Source: Gonapodya prolifera JEL478
Taxonomy: Eukaryota; Monoblepharomycota; Monoblepharidomycetes; Monoblepharidales; Gonapodyaceae
Direction of reading: 5' to 3'
Assembly: GCA_001574975.1 (NCBI GenBank)
Contig: KQ965773.1
Span: forward strand, 176,954 to 240,953
Length of the DNA stretch: 64,000 bases
This document shows, piece by piece, positions 48,797 through 60,238 of this stretch. The notes below the pieces were generated by a model. That model saw only the letters and a list, made by a program, of their open reading frames with translations. It was not told the origin of the DNA and did not search any database. Every line of letters starts with the position of its first letter. The first letter of the stretch is position 1. The translations under genes were made by a program, and so were the position numbers.

Positions 48797-50965
48797 TCAC
48801 TGTTTTCGTGGATTAAGTGTCACAGGAAACGGCGGCGGTTTGAGGGTGATGTAGTCAGCCCCTGGAGCTGGTGCTGAGACGTCGTACAATGGCTCAATGT
48901 CAAATTGGTGCACCAGTCGTCCGAGGAAAAGGCGCATTTCTTCACAGTCAAATGATCAGTGCTTTGGGATTCACGGAAACCTTCGTCAAATAAATTCACG
49001 TACCATTCATTGCAAAATTCTTCACGTAAGAAGATATGTTGGGGGTGAGATGACGCTAAAGCTCCTTGTACGACGAAATAGCAACTATTTACCTTTCCGA
49101 TGCAGTCCCTAAAACAGACCAACATCAGTCATTACTTTTTATACGAATCACATTCAGCGACGAACCTTGATCCCGCAGAAAAGGGCATGAACGCATCCGG
49201 GTTAACCTTGGCTGGTCCCCACTCCTTTGTTCCTTACATGGCTCTTGATGACGCCAACAACACCCCAGTCCTCTTCATCCTCAGCGTCAGCTTCAAGCCA
49301 GCGCTCAGGCCAGAACTCTGATGCACGAAGCCATACTATTGCAATAAATGGGAAGCTCAATGTGTGTGAACATCCTGAAATGCGAGATGACGTACTCTGT
49401 GGGTTTCTTTGCAATGAGTAAATAGAGATCTCCACACCGGTACCCTCAGGAATGTGGTACTGTCTTTCCACGCCATCTGGGCCAAAAGCGTGAGCAGTGA
49501 CGGTGATATCCATTTCTCGCATCACCCTTGTTGCTGCGGGCCTGAGTCTCAGCGTCTCTTTTATCACGGCATTGAGGTACGGGAGAGACTTAAGGTCCAT
49601 ATGCGTCAGACAACCAGGCTGTGAAGAAGAAGAAGCCGCTTGAGTCAGCTCTGAACGGAGGCGACTGAGACAATCTGGGTTAGAGAGGAGTAAGTGGGTT
49701 GCCCATGCCATAGTACTCGCTGCAAAAAACGTTGATGGTGTTAAGGTAAGGCCCTCAAGGCTGAACAATGTTTCCATCAAGAAATACCTGACGTCTCAGA
49801 ACCTGCCCCCATGAACAGTGCAGTTGTCTTGAAGTTCGAGGGGCCGTAGCACTCCTTTTGCCGCGAGTTCCATCATGATGTACAAAATGTCACGAGGCAC
49901 TTTATCGCTCCTGTCCAGTGCCGCTGGTCTCGCCTTCCGTTATGCCGCCAAGTGGTTCCACTGAACTTGTAGGGTATTCATGCACCACGGGATTGCGTAC
50001 ATGTTGAACGGCATGATGGAATGGAACACGGTGATGATTGTGTTCCACCTTCCTGCTGTGCGGACGGGGTGATCACCCCGGTGGATGGCGTTGAGGGATT
50101 CCCCAAATGCCGTAGATGAGATCACATCAAGAGCAACCGCCTAAACCATACAGCAACGGTGCTCTTAGACCAAAGGACGCTAGAAGTACTTCGAAACACA
50201 CAGCAAACAACTCCACCAAGTCCTCCTTCGCATAACCATGTCCCTGCCGTGCCTCGTCTTTGAGCTTATTCTCCAATACTTTCCAGACGCCATCCATCTG
50301 GTCTTCCAATCCCGCCAAGAACCGGATTGAGAAGGCTGGAGACATGGCAAGTCGGGTTTTGCGGTGGTACTCCTTGTCGCTGATCGTGAGGAGGCCGTCA
50401 GGATCCTAGAAATGGTGCCGGGGGGACGAAGAGTCTGGTGTTAGCACGGGGAATGAAGGTGCGAAGAAATATAAAAACCCGGCAATTGGGGGGCTGTACA
50501 TTTGGATCCATTTCAATGTCCTGATAGAACCGTGCTTTTTTGATGTCATCGACGCGGAGGAGCCGAAGGATTGAGGTGACGTGAAGGAATTGCAGGCAGG
50601 GGCAACATGTGCCGTATACATACTTTTTGAGCCAAAATGGGGTCCGCGATTGAGATAGTCTTGGAATCAATTCTTGAGGTTGATGGGGTGAGATGACGCT
50701 CCTACAACACTCCAAAACTTGTAACCGCCCACCTCACGATACCCCCAAATCTCTCATGCAGGTCAAACTTCCACAGAGACCCTCTCCCCGAGATTAAGTT
50801 CCACCATCCGATTGGGGGACACGCGATATCCAGCGCTGAGCCCGGGATGGAAGCTATCGGGGAGCGTACGAAGGCATCGAGGAGGTACAGGAGATAGTAG
50901 GTGAGAAGACTGATTGCCAAGGAGGCGAGGATGGCGGGGATGGTGAGGAGGGCGAGGAGAGGCAT
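48797..50965 (-). pseudogene. Cytochrome P450, copy 1, with stop and frame break
   Basis: Starts with a membrane anchor (MPLLALLTIPAILASLAISL). P450 landmarks then run in order: RSPIASIPGSAL; DIKKARFYQDIEMDP; SDKEYHRKTRLAMSPAF; helix-I GAGSETS; helix-K VIKETLRLRP; PERW; and the haem loop FSAGSRDCIG. It ends in EPLYDVSAPAPGAD and a proline-rich tail. Against copy 2, the WNHLAVLR segment reads WNHLAA-stop-R (TAA near 49945), and an extra base near 49822 shifts the GAGSETS frame. The haem-binding Cys is kept. With both lesions the protein could not be made full length. The lesions could be real decay or base errors. P450s of this type oxidise small hydrophobic substrates at the ER; substrate unknown. 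Confidence 0.8.
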
Positions 50966-51156
50966 GGTAGCTGGGTTTTGCAGAACGTTGTTGGCCAAGG
51001 GGTCGGTGTGATGGGGGATCCCGAGGCACGAAGACTGCCGATCGAGGACGAATGATGATTTCAGAGCACCGCAATGGTGGTCGCGATGTGGGTCCGGTGC
51101 GAGTTTGGATGGACCCGATAAGCTCTAAACTGTAGGAACATTGCGACTTAAAAATA

Positions 51157-52352
51157 CCTGACGTCTCAGCCCCTGCTCCCATAAACAAAAGACTATTGTC
51201 TCGGAGCTCAAGAGGCTGGAGCGCTTCTTTTGCCACAAGCTGCATCAAAATAAAGAAAATATCTCGCGGCACCTTATCACCCCTGTCCAATGCCGCTTGT
51301 CTTTTCACCCGTAACACGGCCAGGTGGTTCCACATCACGTCAACGGTATTCTTGTACCATGGAACGACATACAGGTTGAACGGCATTATGGATTGCAGCG
51401 CGGTGATATGGTGCTCATTTTTGCGGCCGAGCGGATGGGGTGGTTGCCGAGACGGATGACGTCAAGAGCTTCACCTACGGTGGAGGTGATGATGTCAAGC
51501 GCGACAGCCTTAGAGTACACCAAAACGTGCCACTTGATCAAATTGTGAGGAATGTCATTATAAAATACTCACAGCAAACATCTCCACCAAATCCACGTTT
51601 GCATATCCCCGTCCTTCGCTCTTGCGTGCTTCGTCCTTCAGTTTACACTCCAACACGTGCCACACGGCGTCCATCTGGTCCTCCAGTCCGGCCAAAAAGC
51701 GGATTGAGAACGCTGGCGATATGGCCAATCGGACCTTGCGGTGGTACGGCTTGTCGCAGATAGTTAGGACGGCATCGGGGCCCTGGAGAACATGTCAGGT
51801 TGACGAATGCGGAGTGATGTCGGGGAATGTTTGATATGCGTCGTATGAACAGGAGCGAACAAATTACATTGCAGTGGCAAGTCTCACCTCTGGATCCATT
51901 TTGATGTCCTGGTAGAATCGAGCTTTCCTGATGTCATGGACGCGCAGGAGCTGTAGCGTGGAGTGTGAATGGAATTCATGCGAGGGCACGGCGTGACGTG
52001 CACGTACTTTTTGAGCTAAAATGGGATCCGCGACTGATATAGTCCTTGAATCAATTCTTGAGGTCGTTGGGTGCATGCACTCCGCCAGCCGAACGTAGCG
52101 AACTTTGTGACACTCCCACCTCACGATGGCCCCAAACTTTTTGTGAAGGTTAAACTTCCACGCGTACGCCGTCCCGGTGGCCAATTTCCACCACCCGATC
52201 GGAGGGAACGCGATGCCGAGCGCTGAGCCCGGGATTGATGCGATGGGGGAGAGTAGGAAGGCATTGCAGAGGTACAGGAGGTAGTAGGTCACCAGGCCGA
52301 GTGCCACCGATGCGATAAACATGGGGATGGTGAGGATGGTGAGGAGGGCCAT
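51157..52352 (-). pseudogene. Cytochrome P450, copy 2, C-terminally truncated
   Basis: Tandem duplicate of copy 1. It keeps the anchor (MALLTILTIPMFIASVALGL), RSPIASIPGSAL-like sequence, TSRIDSRTISVADPILAQK, DIRKARFYQDIKMDP, the SPAFSIRFLAGLEDQMDAVW block, KVPRDIFFILMQLVAKEALQ and helix-I MGAGAETS. The gene stops there at a GTATTT donor at 51156. No helix K, PERW or haem-loop exon follows before copy 1 begins, so it cannot bind haem. A one-base loss near 51400 also breaks the frame ahead of MPFNLYVVPW. It is a clear pseudogene or the product of an unequal crossover. Confidence 0.82.
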
Positions 52353-52612
52353 GGTGGCGGGATGTTGGGTGGCAATCCCCGAATCCCCCCGAATGAATCG
52401 GCGGACTAACACGTGATGCATTAGCTAGCTTTAATATGTGACTAGAGGGGAATTCAATATCACGACTGTATTGCTTATGATAAACGGAGTCTATGAAAAA
52501 TACCTCTGCACCACACTGCTGCCTGCACTAATCGGGCCAAAGTTCTAAATAGTAAATGCACACAGTTCCTGCGGACCACGCCATCCCGTGTTTCACCCTT
52601 CTCCGCGTTTTG

Positions 52613-53572
52613 TCACGCCAAAGACCTCTTATAAAATTCAACCTGGTGGCGCGCAAACTCGATTGAAACTGGCGCGTCCGAGCACAACATATCAAATCCG
52701 TGCGGTGCCCCTGGAACCTCCACCACTTCGCACCGCACACCGGCAGATCGGAGTCTTCGCGAGTACTCTATGTCCTCGGCGTGGAACAGGTCCTGTGTTC
52801 CCACGCCAATCCAAGTCTCGGCAAGTCCGGCCAAGTTTTCTCTCCGTCCTGGCACTGCGTACTTAGGCGCACCCTCGGGTGAATCCGCGTGTGGTCCAAG
52901 GTAGGACTTCCACGCGTACTTGTTGCTTTCCAGGGTCCACATACCTGGGTGCGTCGGGAGTACTGCGCCGGGAAGGTTTGTGCGGTCGTCGAGCATGGGG
53001 TACACCAGCTGCTGAGACCGAAGTTTGGTGCCCTCGTCGAACGCACGCTGCGCCACGGCGGCTGCCAGCCCACCGCCAGCGCTCTCCCCGCCAACAGCAA
53101 TCCTGTTCGGATCCACCAGGCCATCGGCGCCCGATGCAAGCCACTGCAGAACGGCGAAACAGTCGTCGAGAGCTGCGGGTGCGGGATGTTCGGGCGCCAA
53201 CCTGTACGTCGGCAGGGCGACGAGAGCGCCGACCTCTGTCGCGAATCTGATTGCGGCTGCTGCTGAGGTTTCAGGCTTGCCCAAGATGTAACCGCCGCCG
53301 TGGATCCAGAGGATTGCCGGGAGTGGGTGCGAAGTGGGTTTTTTGGGCGCGTAAACGAGCGTGCGGATGCGAGATGGGCCAACCAGGTGTTCTGAAGTTG
53401 ACAGGTCGGGGTGGTGTTTTGTGGGCGGCGCCAAGAAGCGCATGATTGAAAGGGGCATCCATCGGAGCGCGAATTCCATGATTGCCGCGATAGCGCGGAA
53501 GCGAGACAGATCTGGATGCGTGTCAACGTCCTTGGGGACGTGCAGCGTCAGCGTGGTCGTGGTACCGGCCAT
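52613..53572 (-). CDS. Alpha/beta hydrolase, HSL/AB-hydrolase-3 family, copy 1
   Basis: A single intronless frame of 319 residues, unusual in this window. Oxyanion-hole HGGGY (ILWIHGGGYILGKPET), nucleophile elbow GGESAGGG, acid in the QDLFHAEDIEYSRRL region, and catalytic His in GAPHGFD are all present. LPTYRLAPEHPAPAALDD is typical of the hormone-sensitive-lipase-like branch. No signal peptide. It hydrolyses esters of small or lipid substrates; the substrate is unknown. It lies 260 bp upstream of P450 copy 2, co-oriented with it and with copy 2 of itself, so an enzyme cluster is plausible. Lack of introns could reflect transfer from bacteria or retroposition. Confidence 0.93.
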   Translation of the reverse strand: MAGTTTTLTLHVPKDVDTHPDLSRFRAIAAIMEFALRWMPLSIMRFLAPPTKHHPDLSTSEHLVGPSRIRTLVYAPKKPTSHPLPAILWIHGGGYILGKPETSAAAAIRFATEVGALVALPTYRLAPEHPAPAALDDCFAVLQWLASGADGLVDPNRIAVGGESAGGGLAAAVAQRAFDEGTKLRSQQLVYPMLDDRTNLPGAVLPTHPGMWTLESNKYAWKSYLGPHADSPEGAPKYAVPGRRENLAGLAETWIGVGTQDLFHAEDIEYSRRLRSAGVRCEVVEVPGAPHGFDMLCSDAPVSIEFARHQVEFYKRSLA

Positions 53573-54170
53573 CGCGAATACGGGAAAGGGGAATGAAAGA
53601 CTGACATTGATGTTTGGTGTCGGCTCTTATGTATGCCTCTTGGCATGTGGCGCAGATCCAAAGCAACATTTCTAATCGGCCACGCAACAACGAATTACAT
53701 AATCGGCCACGCAACCTCTCTTTATAGTCCTCACTGGCTATTACCTTCTCTTTTTGATGGCGACATCAGTCGAATTGCAGAGTCACATCGATATGTCAAC
53801 ATATTGTGATCGGTTGACACGTGAATTCATTCATTTTTCCCAATCGCCCCTTCCTCCGTCGTCTCACAACACACCGATCATCTTGAACCCTCAATAGCAC
53901 TGACTTGCATACATAATCGCGACTGAAAATTTGTTCTGGGGTCCTCCCCGAGTGAATACCGGAACAAAGACAAATAAACATTGGAGAAGTGTTCAAACAT
54001 TTGACGGAAAACAAGAAAAGGGAACCTATTCTTGTTCTGACAGTTGCATTGCTTATATACAATGCATGGTAATACCTTCTGTGCCAACTCTCGTACCCAA
54101 TTACATTGAAGAGTCCAAATTGATGATAACGTGGAATGTTCCATGTCGCTGCCTCGTGCTTGTATGTACC
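53573..54170. other. Spacer with short direct repeat
   Basis: Contains AATCGGCCACGCAAC twice, at 53674 and 53701 (27-bp period), and otherwise AT-rich sequence. The minus-strand frame here is only the run-on of the damaged hydrolase copy. Confidence 0.45.
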
Positions 54171-54950
54171 CCCCGTTAAGTGAAACCAGAGTCCTCTTCA
54201 TGAATTCGACCTTGTGGCGCGTGGACTCGATCCATACTGGTGCGTCCGAGCATAACCCATCGAATCCGTGCGGGGCCCCTGGAACCTCAACGACGTCGCA
54301 CCGCACACCGGCAGATCGGAGCCTCCGCGCATACTCTTTATCCTCGGCGTAAAACAGGTCCTGTATTCCTACACCGATCCAAGTCTCGGCAAGTCCGGCC
54401 AAGTATTCTCTCCGTGCTGGCACTGCGTACTTAGGCGCACCTTCAGGTGAATCCGCGTGTGGTACTAGGTAGGACTTCCACGCGTACTTGTTGGTTTCCA
54501 GGGTCCACATACCCGGGTGCGTCAGGAGTACGGCGCCGGGAAGGTTTGTGCGGTCGCCGAGCATGGGGTAGACGAGCTGTTGAGACCGAAGTTGGCATCT
54601 CTCGTCCAACGCACGCTGGGCCACGGCGGCTGCCAGCCCGCCGCCATCCCCGCCCACAGCAAGCCTTTCGGATCCACCAGACCCTCAGCGCCCGATGCAA
54701 GCCACTGCAGAACGGAAACACAGTCGTCGAGAGCTGCAGGTGCGGGGTGGTCCGGTGCGAGTCTGTACGTCGGCAATAACCCCCATTCGAATCTGACGGC
54801 CGCTTCTGATGCCGTTTCAGGCGTACCCAAGATGTACGCGCCGCCGTGGATCCAAAGAATTGCCGGGAGTGGCTTCGAAGTGGGGTTATTGGGTGGGTAG
54901 ACGAGGGTGCAAGACGGGCCAACCAGGTGGGGCCCTCAACGCGCAAACGA
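54171..54950 (-). pseudogene. Alpha/beta hydrolase copy 2, nucleophile lost
   Basis: Tandem duplicate of the gene at 52613, very similar in the C-terminal half (LRSQQLVYPMLGDRTNLPGA; GAPHGFDGL). The N-terminal ~70 residues are missing. HGGAY is present. VRFATEVGALVALPTYR is reduced to VRFEWGLLPTYR. At the nucleophile elbow the DPNRIAVGGESAGGG segment is shortened and out of frame, so the catalytic Ser is gone. It cannot be active. Confidence 0.88.
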
Positions 54951-56358
54951 CATTGCGATAGTGGCGCTCTATTTTAGCTAGACGACGCTATTTTATAGTG
55001 GTATCTAATGAATATAAATGCATTTAACGAAAACCGGTGTGACAATAAATGGTCAAATAATTGGAGCTGTAAAGGTTGCCGGACGGGTGTGTAAAGGTTA
55101 TTGGATGTCAATAATTGTTGCACATACTGCACAATTAAATGTCAAATATGTTGAATCTAGCGTACGCGGACCTTCGTCGTAGTCGTAGATGACTTATCTT
55201 GTAGTACGAAATATGTTCTGTTCTCGCTTATCATAGTTTTACAGTATATTTATAGTCCGCTTGAGTCACTACTGAGTCCGACGTATCCAATGCAAATGAA
55301 TCACCCAACGCCCTGCCATGTCAGATGCCCATACAACGAACGTCTAATCTGATCCGTTAGGTGTGTCACAGTCGCCAAGTTGCATCATCCAACAAAATAA
55401 GGTACGGTGAATGACATTTAAATGCATTCATGACATTTAATGTCATTCACTCCCATTTACATGACATTTACTCCGGGGACCGTCCGCTTATTACATTTAT
55501 TACATTTATTACATTTATTGACATTTATTGACATATGCTGACACTCATCAGTTTTCAGACGAAAGTACGGATCTCAAAGAAGATCTCGGGGAGTGGGAAG
55601 CCTTTCCCTCAATTCTTTGAACGAATCAAGTTCAAAAAACTTTGTTCAAGAGTCTTCCTTTCCTCATTACTGGTGAACTGTCTCTGGACTCCGTGCTACT
55701 ATCAGATTCGGTCAGATCCATTGACAAAATCAGAATATCTTGTTTCTGTGGTCTCCAAAGATGCCCCTGAAGAACGATCCATCGGATCATCCATCTGTTC
55801 CTGCTCCGCCGTCTCTTCCTCCGTGCTCCCTGAAGACACTCGAGAAGCAGAGATTGAATGGACTGTCCCTAGGTCCGGAGAAGAGGAAGAAGGAGAAGCG
55901 ACGCTACTTTCATGAAAATCAATGACATCTCGGGGTATGTTCGCTCTATGAAGCAGTGTAAACTGTAAGGAATGATGGGTTCAGACATGAGAGGTGTCAG
56001 AAACAATGGGCATCGTAATACGGATTGAACTTGTAAGGAATGTTATCGGCTCCCATGCAGTACTTGTTGCTGTAGAACATTTTTTGGGTGGCTTTTGACG
56101 GTTTGTGGACGGTTGAAAACTCAAAGTCCCATAGTTTGGCAAGAACACCTTGGAAACAAATTGTAGCCCACATGTGTGGCAGAAATTACTATCCATTATT
56201 TGTAAACTGTCAAGTCAATTGAGTTGGTTTGGTGGGCAATGACACATGTAATCGCGTGCTCCTCAATATTGCGCGATCGATTAGGAAGCGAGGCTTCAGC
56301 CGGCACGGATTCAAATACCCCGGCGAATTGGAAACCAGAGTTACGAAACAGTGTCGAA
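54951..56358. other. AT-rich gap with small repeats
   Basis: 1.4 kb with no recognised gene. Holds ACATTTATT-type direct repeats (55490-55535) and a near-palindrome at 55406-55450. A plus-strand frame of 126 codons (55535-55915) has no family match by eye. It is possibly mobile-element debris at the edge of the duplicated enzyme block. Confidence 0.45.
55406..55450. repeat. Imperfect palindrome, MITE-like
   Basis: GTGAATGACATTTAAATG faces CATTTAATGTCATTCAC across a short spacer, forming an AT-rich hairpin of about 17-bp arms. It could be one end of a miniature inverted-repeat element. Confidence 0.5.
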
Positions 56359-57748
56359 ATGGCCTCCCCCACGTCCTCCACCCGCGAGTACTTCGCCTCA
56401 ACGACACCCGTCCCGTACACCGAATCGAAAGTCAAGCACCTCGCAGGCACCCAAGCAGATCCCGCGAAGAAGTCGCTTTTCCAGGCAGCAAAGCAGGTGA
56501 TCGATTATACTCCCGCAATTGGTACGGAGATTGTTGGACTTCAGGTGAGAAATGGAATTGAATTCAGTAACAAACCGATAAGTCATTCTGCTCCACTCTT
56601 CAAACAGCTCAAGGATCTGACAGAGCAACAGTCTGAGGACCTTGCGCTTCTCATCGCCGAGAGGGGAGTGGTCTTCTTCCGGGATCAAGACTTGACTCCC
56701 GCTCAACAACGGGAGCTTGGATTGCGATGGGGTGAGTGTTCTTGACAATCAATCGCCCTCCGAAGAAAACGGGAGCAATAGAAATGTTCCTTCTCAAGGC
56801 AAAATCAATGCCCACACTCCCAGTCCCCGAGTCGGCGAGGGCTACGATGACGTGCAGGTGTTTCGCACCGACAAGAACTCCCTGACGGCACCCGACAACT
56901 GGCATCAAGACCACTCCGCCAACGAAGAGCCGGCGGCGATCACATTTTTGATGGTTCGGGAAGTACCATCCAATGGTGGTATGTGCTGAACGGGTTCCAT
57001 CTCCACATCAACAAAGTTGATCTTCACCCACCCTTGTGCAATAGGCGACACGCAATGGGCATCCCTCTACAGCGCCTACGACAAGCTCAGCCCCGCGTTC
57101 CGCAAGCAACTCGAAGGGATCGAGACCCTTCAGGAAGGCCTCTACTTCGCCAGCAACAGGGACTACCAGCCTGCTCGAGGCACCCACCCGCTCATCCGCA
57201 CCCACCCAGTGACGGGATGGCGACACCTGTACGTGAACGGAGCGTGGGTTAAGCAGGTCAAAGGGTTCAGACGCGAGGAGAGCGATCTGCTGCTCAAGTT
57301 TTTGAACCAGCATATTGCGAGCGGGATTGACTTCCAGGTTAGTACAGCACGGTTCAGATCAATTGATTGCGGGTCGTTGTAATGCAGTTGTGGTTCAGGT
57401 CCGGTTTAAGTGGACTCCCAACTCCGTCGCACTGTGGGACAACCGATCCACCCAACACTCTGCCATCTGGGACTTCTACCCCCAAACCCGCTAGTGAGTT
57501 ACACTGTCATACGGCCCCCTTCTCTACTCCCACGCATTGTCTAACATCCCCTTCCCCCTTCCAGCGGCACCCGCGTTGTCGTGCACGGCGACAAATCCTT
57601 CTTCGACCCCAAATCCAAGTCTCGGGCAGAGTCGCTCGGGATCCCCATCACGCCGTCGTGGCGCAGGGATATTGCGAACGAGCTCGATGATGTGGTTGGG
57701 AGAGACGCGTGGGTAAACAGCGGATTCAAGCAGAAGCCTTATTTGTAG
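56359..57748 (+). CDS. TauD/TfdA-family alpha-ketoglutarate dioxygenase
   Basis: Non-haem Fe(II)/2-oxoglutarate dioxygenase; fungal relatives act on taurine or sulphonates. Six exons (56359-56544, 56608-56731, 56799-56978, 57045-57337, 57399-57493, 57565-57748) join in phase to 353 residues. Seen: LLIAERGVVFFRDQDLTPAQ; the iron facial triad H-x-D in NWHQDHS; the distal His in DNRSTQHSAIWDF; the 2-oxoglutarate-binding Arg in YGTRVVVHGD; HPVTGWRHLYVNG; and C-terminal GFKQKPYL. No residue is missing. It neighbours the damaged P450/hydrolase block, but across 1.4 kb and on the opposite strand, so a shared pathway is only a guess. Confidence 0.93.
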
Positions 57749-57997
57749 TGTATTTGTTGAGCAGATGCTGAACAAAATTAATTGGCACGTCGTTTTGGGT
57801 TGAATGCGGGGCTAGGACTGATGATCGCTGGGTTCCGTCTTTGCCGCATTTCCTACACCTTCCGCGTTCCGGAGTGTCTTACTCAGTGGTTTACAGTGAA
57901 AAGCATAAGTTCCTCATAGCTCACATGATGAATATTACACAAATTAGAAACAGAAGATATTTGCAATGCCGCCTCATGTCCACAAACTTTGCCCATC

Positions 57998-59353
57998 TCA
58001 ATTCACAGCCCCATCCCCCACGACATAATTCAGCCCCATCCCATCGAGAAAAAACGCCAGGTTCTTGCGTGAGATCTTGATCCCGTGCTTGTGCGCCAGG
58101 CGGTACAGGCCGTGGAAGTCAACGGGCTTGGTACGGTGGTGGTAGTAGGGTGGCGTGAGAGGTTGGTGAGCGAGCAAGGAAAGAAAAAGAGACGAAAGGA
58201 GACGGAGACCAACCTCGTACATCAGGAGACGGGAGTACAAGTCAGTATTCGAGACGATGAGGTCACGGAGTTGATCTTCAGCGAAGAGGAGCGCTTGGAT
58301 AGTATAGTGTGACAAAACAGTGGAGCATCGGACCCGCAGACGCACCGAGTTCCGACGAAAAGCCCTCCTTGGCCCCTCGCTCATCCAGCACCAGTTTCTC
58401 CTTGCGCGCCTTCCTCCCAGCCGGCGCAGGTCCAGACGCGGGAGGTGCAGCCGCGACCAGTATCCCAATCCGGTTCTTAAGCTTCACGCCGCCGTCTTCC
58501 GCCGGTTTCAGCGTGAGCTGCGTCTGCTCTTTTGCCGATGGTGGGGCGGTGGAGAGCGAGGCGGATAGGGTCAGCGCGAGAGCCAAGTCGGACGATTTGG
58601 CGCCGGCGAGGGAGCGGGGGGCGCGGGGTTTTGCGGTGGCGGTGGCGGTGGAGGGTTTGGAGGATGGGACGTGTGTGGATGTGGATGTGGCTGCGGGTGG
58701 GGGTGCGGATTGGAGGGTGCGGAAGAGGACGACGAGCTGTGTGGGTGGAGAGTGCGAAGAGTCACTGAGTACCGTACGAGCAACTTCTGCAATCGAGCTG
58801 TGTAGTTTGTGCAACAAATGTTGTGTCCGCGCTCCACAGCGGTGGAGTTTGTCCATCAAAATTTGCTTGCGCTCTCAGAGGTGGAGGAGATCCACCGTAC
58901 ACCAACCACTCCCTCTCCTCGGTTCCCTTGTATCACTGCTTCGCGCGCCACATGAGATGAACATCGTATCTGCTTCCCAGTGGTGGAGTTCGTCCATGGA
59001 ATATCATCCAGTTGCTGCCCTCTGCTGCCGTATCTCACCACGTCTTCCTCCCCAAACGCAACCCCCCAAGACTCCAGTCCACCGAAGATTCCACGTACCT
59101 CTCCCGGCAAAATCAATAAATTCCGTGCACAAAGCTTGATATGTGCGAGTTTCCTCCTGGCCAACAAGTCTACGAGCGATCCGTGACATCCTGGACAAGA
59201 CTCGATGCGATCGAGTCCCTCGGGCGGCGCATCGGGGATGGAGTCGATGTAAACGTCGAGGCATCTGTTCATGTGCTTTTTTGGGGTTGGAGTCGAGTGG
59301 ACGGCGCCGTCGGTCGTGAGCTTACGGCAAACGGTGGTTATTGCACTCGGCAC
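57998..59353 (-). CDS. SLX4: SLX4-like structure-specific endonuclease scaffold
   Basis: Regulatory subunit of the SLX1-SLX4 nuclease that resolves branched DNA. The C-terminal exons 57998-58126 and 58214-58293 read NTDLYSRLLMYE, then PVDFHGLYRLAHKHGIKIS, then RKNLAFFLDGMGLNYV, the SLX4 conserved C-terminal domain that binds SLX1. Exon 58346 to about 58800 holds a Ser/Pro-rich part with KSSDLALALTLSASL, as found upstream of that domain. The N-terminal part (start near 59353) has ESCPGCHGSLVDLLARRKL then AHIKLC, a C-x2-C...H-x3-C finger compatible with a UBZ motif. Junctions between the N-terminal part and 58800 are not resolved and the start is uncertain. Identification rests mainly on the C-terminal domain. 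Confidence 0.72.
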
Positions 59354-59735
59354 TCGGCACTCACCGCCGCCCGCCGCGCAGTATTAAAAACTGTGATATC
59401 CTTTGCGCATATCGTGCAGAAATAGGAATCGGCGGCGCCTGCGTCATCGTGGTGTGGGTTGGAGAGACACGAGTCGACGTGCCGCTCGCGAGCGGATTGC
59501 GGAGTGTCGCTGAGATCCTGCAGTGCGATGCGGTGTCACGTGAGCAAATCAGCAGCTGACGTCGGCGGAAAGAAAAGCAACGCACGCGGCTGCAAATCGG
59601 GCATTCGATGGAACCCATGCAGGTTGGCGGTTGCCGCGGTCACCAAAATTGTCTTCACCTGAAACTTGACCCACACGCAATCGCCCATCTCCCCTCCTCC
59701 CACCCATCGCCACACACAACTGACACACCCGCACG
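59354..59735. other. Divergent intergenic region SLX4/uL13m
   Basis: No coding signal; likely holds both promoters. Confidence 0.35.
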
Positions 59736-60238
59736 ATGTCAACTCCGACGTTTAGAGTGTGGCTCAAGGTGGATGCCAGCGGAAAGATTCTCGGCCGACT
59801 GGCAACCTCCGTCGCGGTCTCGCTCATGGGAAAGAACAAGCCAGGCTATGTCCCCGCGGTCGACTCGGGTGACTTTGTCGTCGTCACAAACGCAAAGAGT
59901 GTCGCACTGTCGGGTGATCGCGCGGCCAAGAAAACGTATTGGAAGTACACGGGATACCCGGGTGGACGGTATGAGACGAAATTCAGCGAGATGGTGGAGA
60001 AGAAGCCGGAAGAGGTGAGAGAATTGTGTCACCGTATCGATTCCTATCTGTCTCCACTTGACGCTCCCTTCTCCACCAACTTTGAATGCACTACCGCCAG
60101 GTGATTCGACTCGCCGTGAAGCGCATGCTTCCAAAGAACAACCTCCGGGACGTACGTCTGAACCGTCTCAAAGTGTTCCCCGGAGAAGCACCGCCAACAG
60201 TCGAAGCGAACATTCTCAAAGTGTACGAACGGTCGTGA
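59736..60238 (+). CDS. Mitochondrial ribosomal protein uL13m
   Basis: Two exons (59736-60014, 60101-60238) give 138 residues. FRVWLKVDASGKILGRLATS, YVPAVDSGDFVVVTNA, KTYWKYTGYPGGRYETKFSE and VIRLAVKRMLPKNNLR are the bacterial-type L13 signature, so this is the organellar protein (yeast MRPL23 type) and not cytosolic uL13. The N-terminus has little room for a cleaved presequence, as in yeast. It converges on UTP15. Confidence 0.95.

Noticed and set aside
51085-51120. Possible hydrolase remnant between the two P450 copies
   Set aside because: Only about 16 bp resemble the hydrolase (GTCCGGTGCGAGT); too short to support.
55535-55915. 126-codon plus-strand frame in the AT-rich gap
   Set aside because: No recognisable motif and surrounded by simple repeats; more likely chance or element debris.
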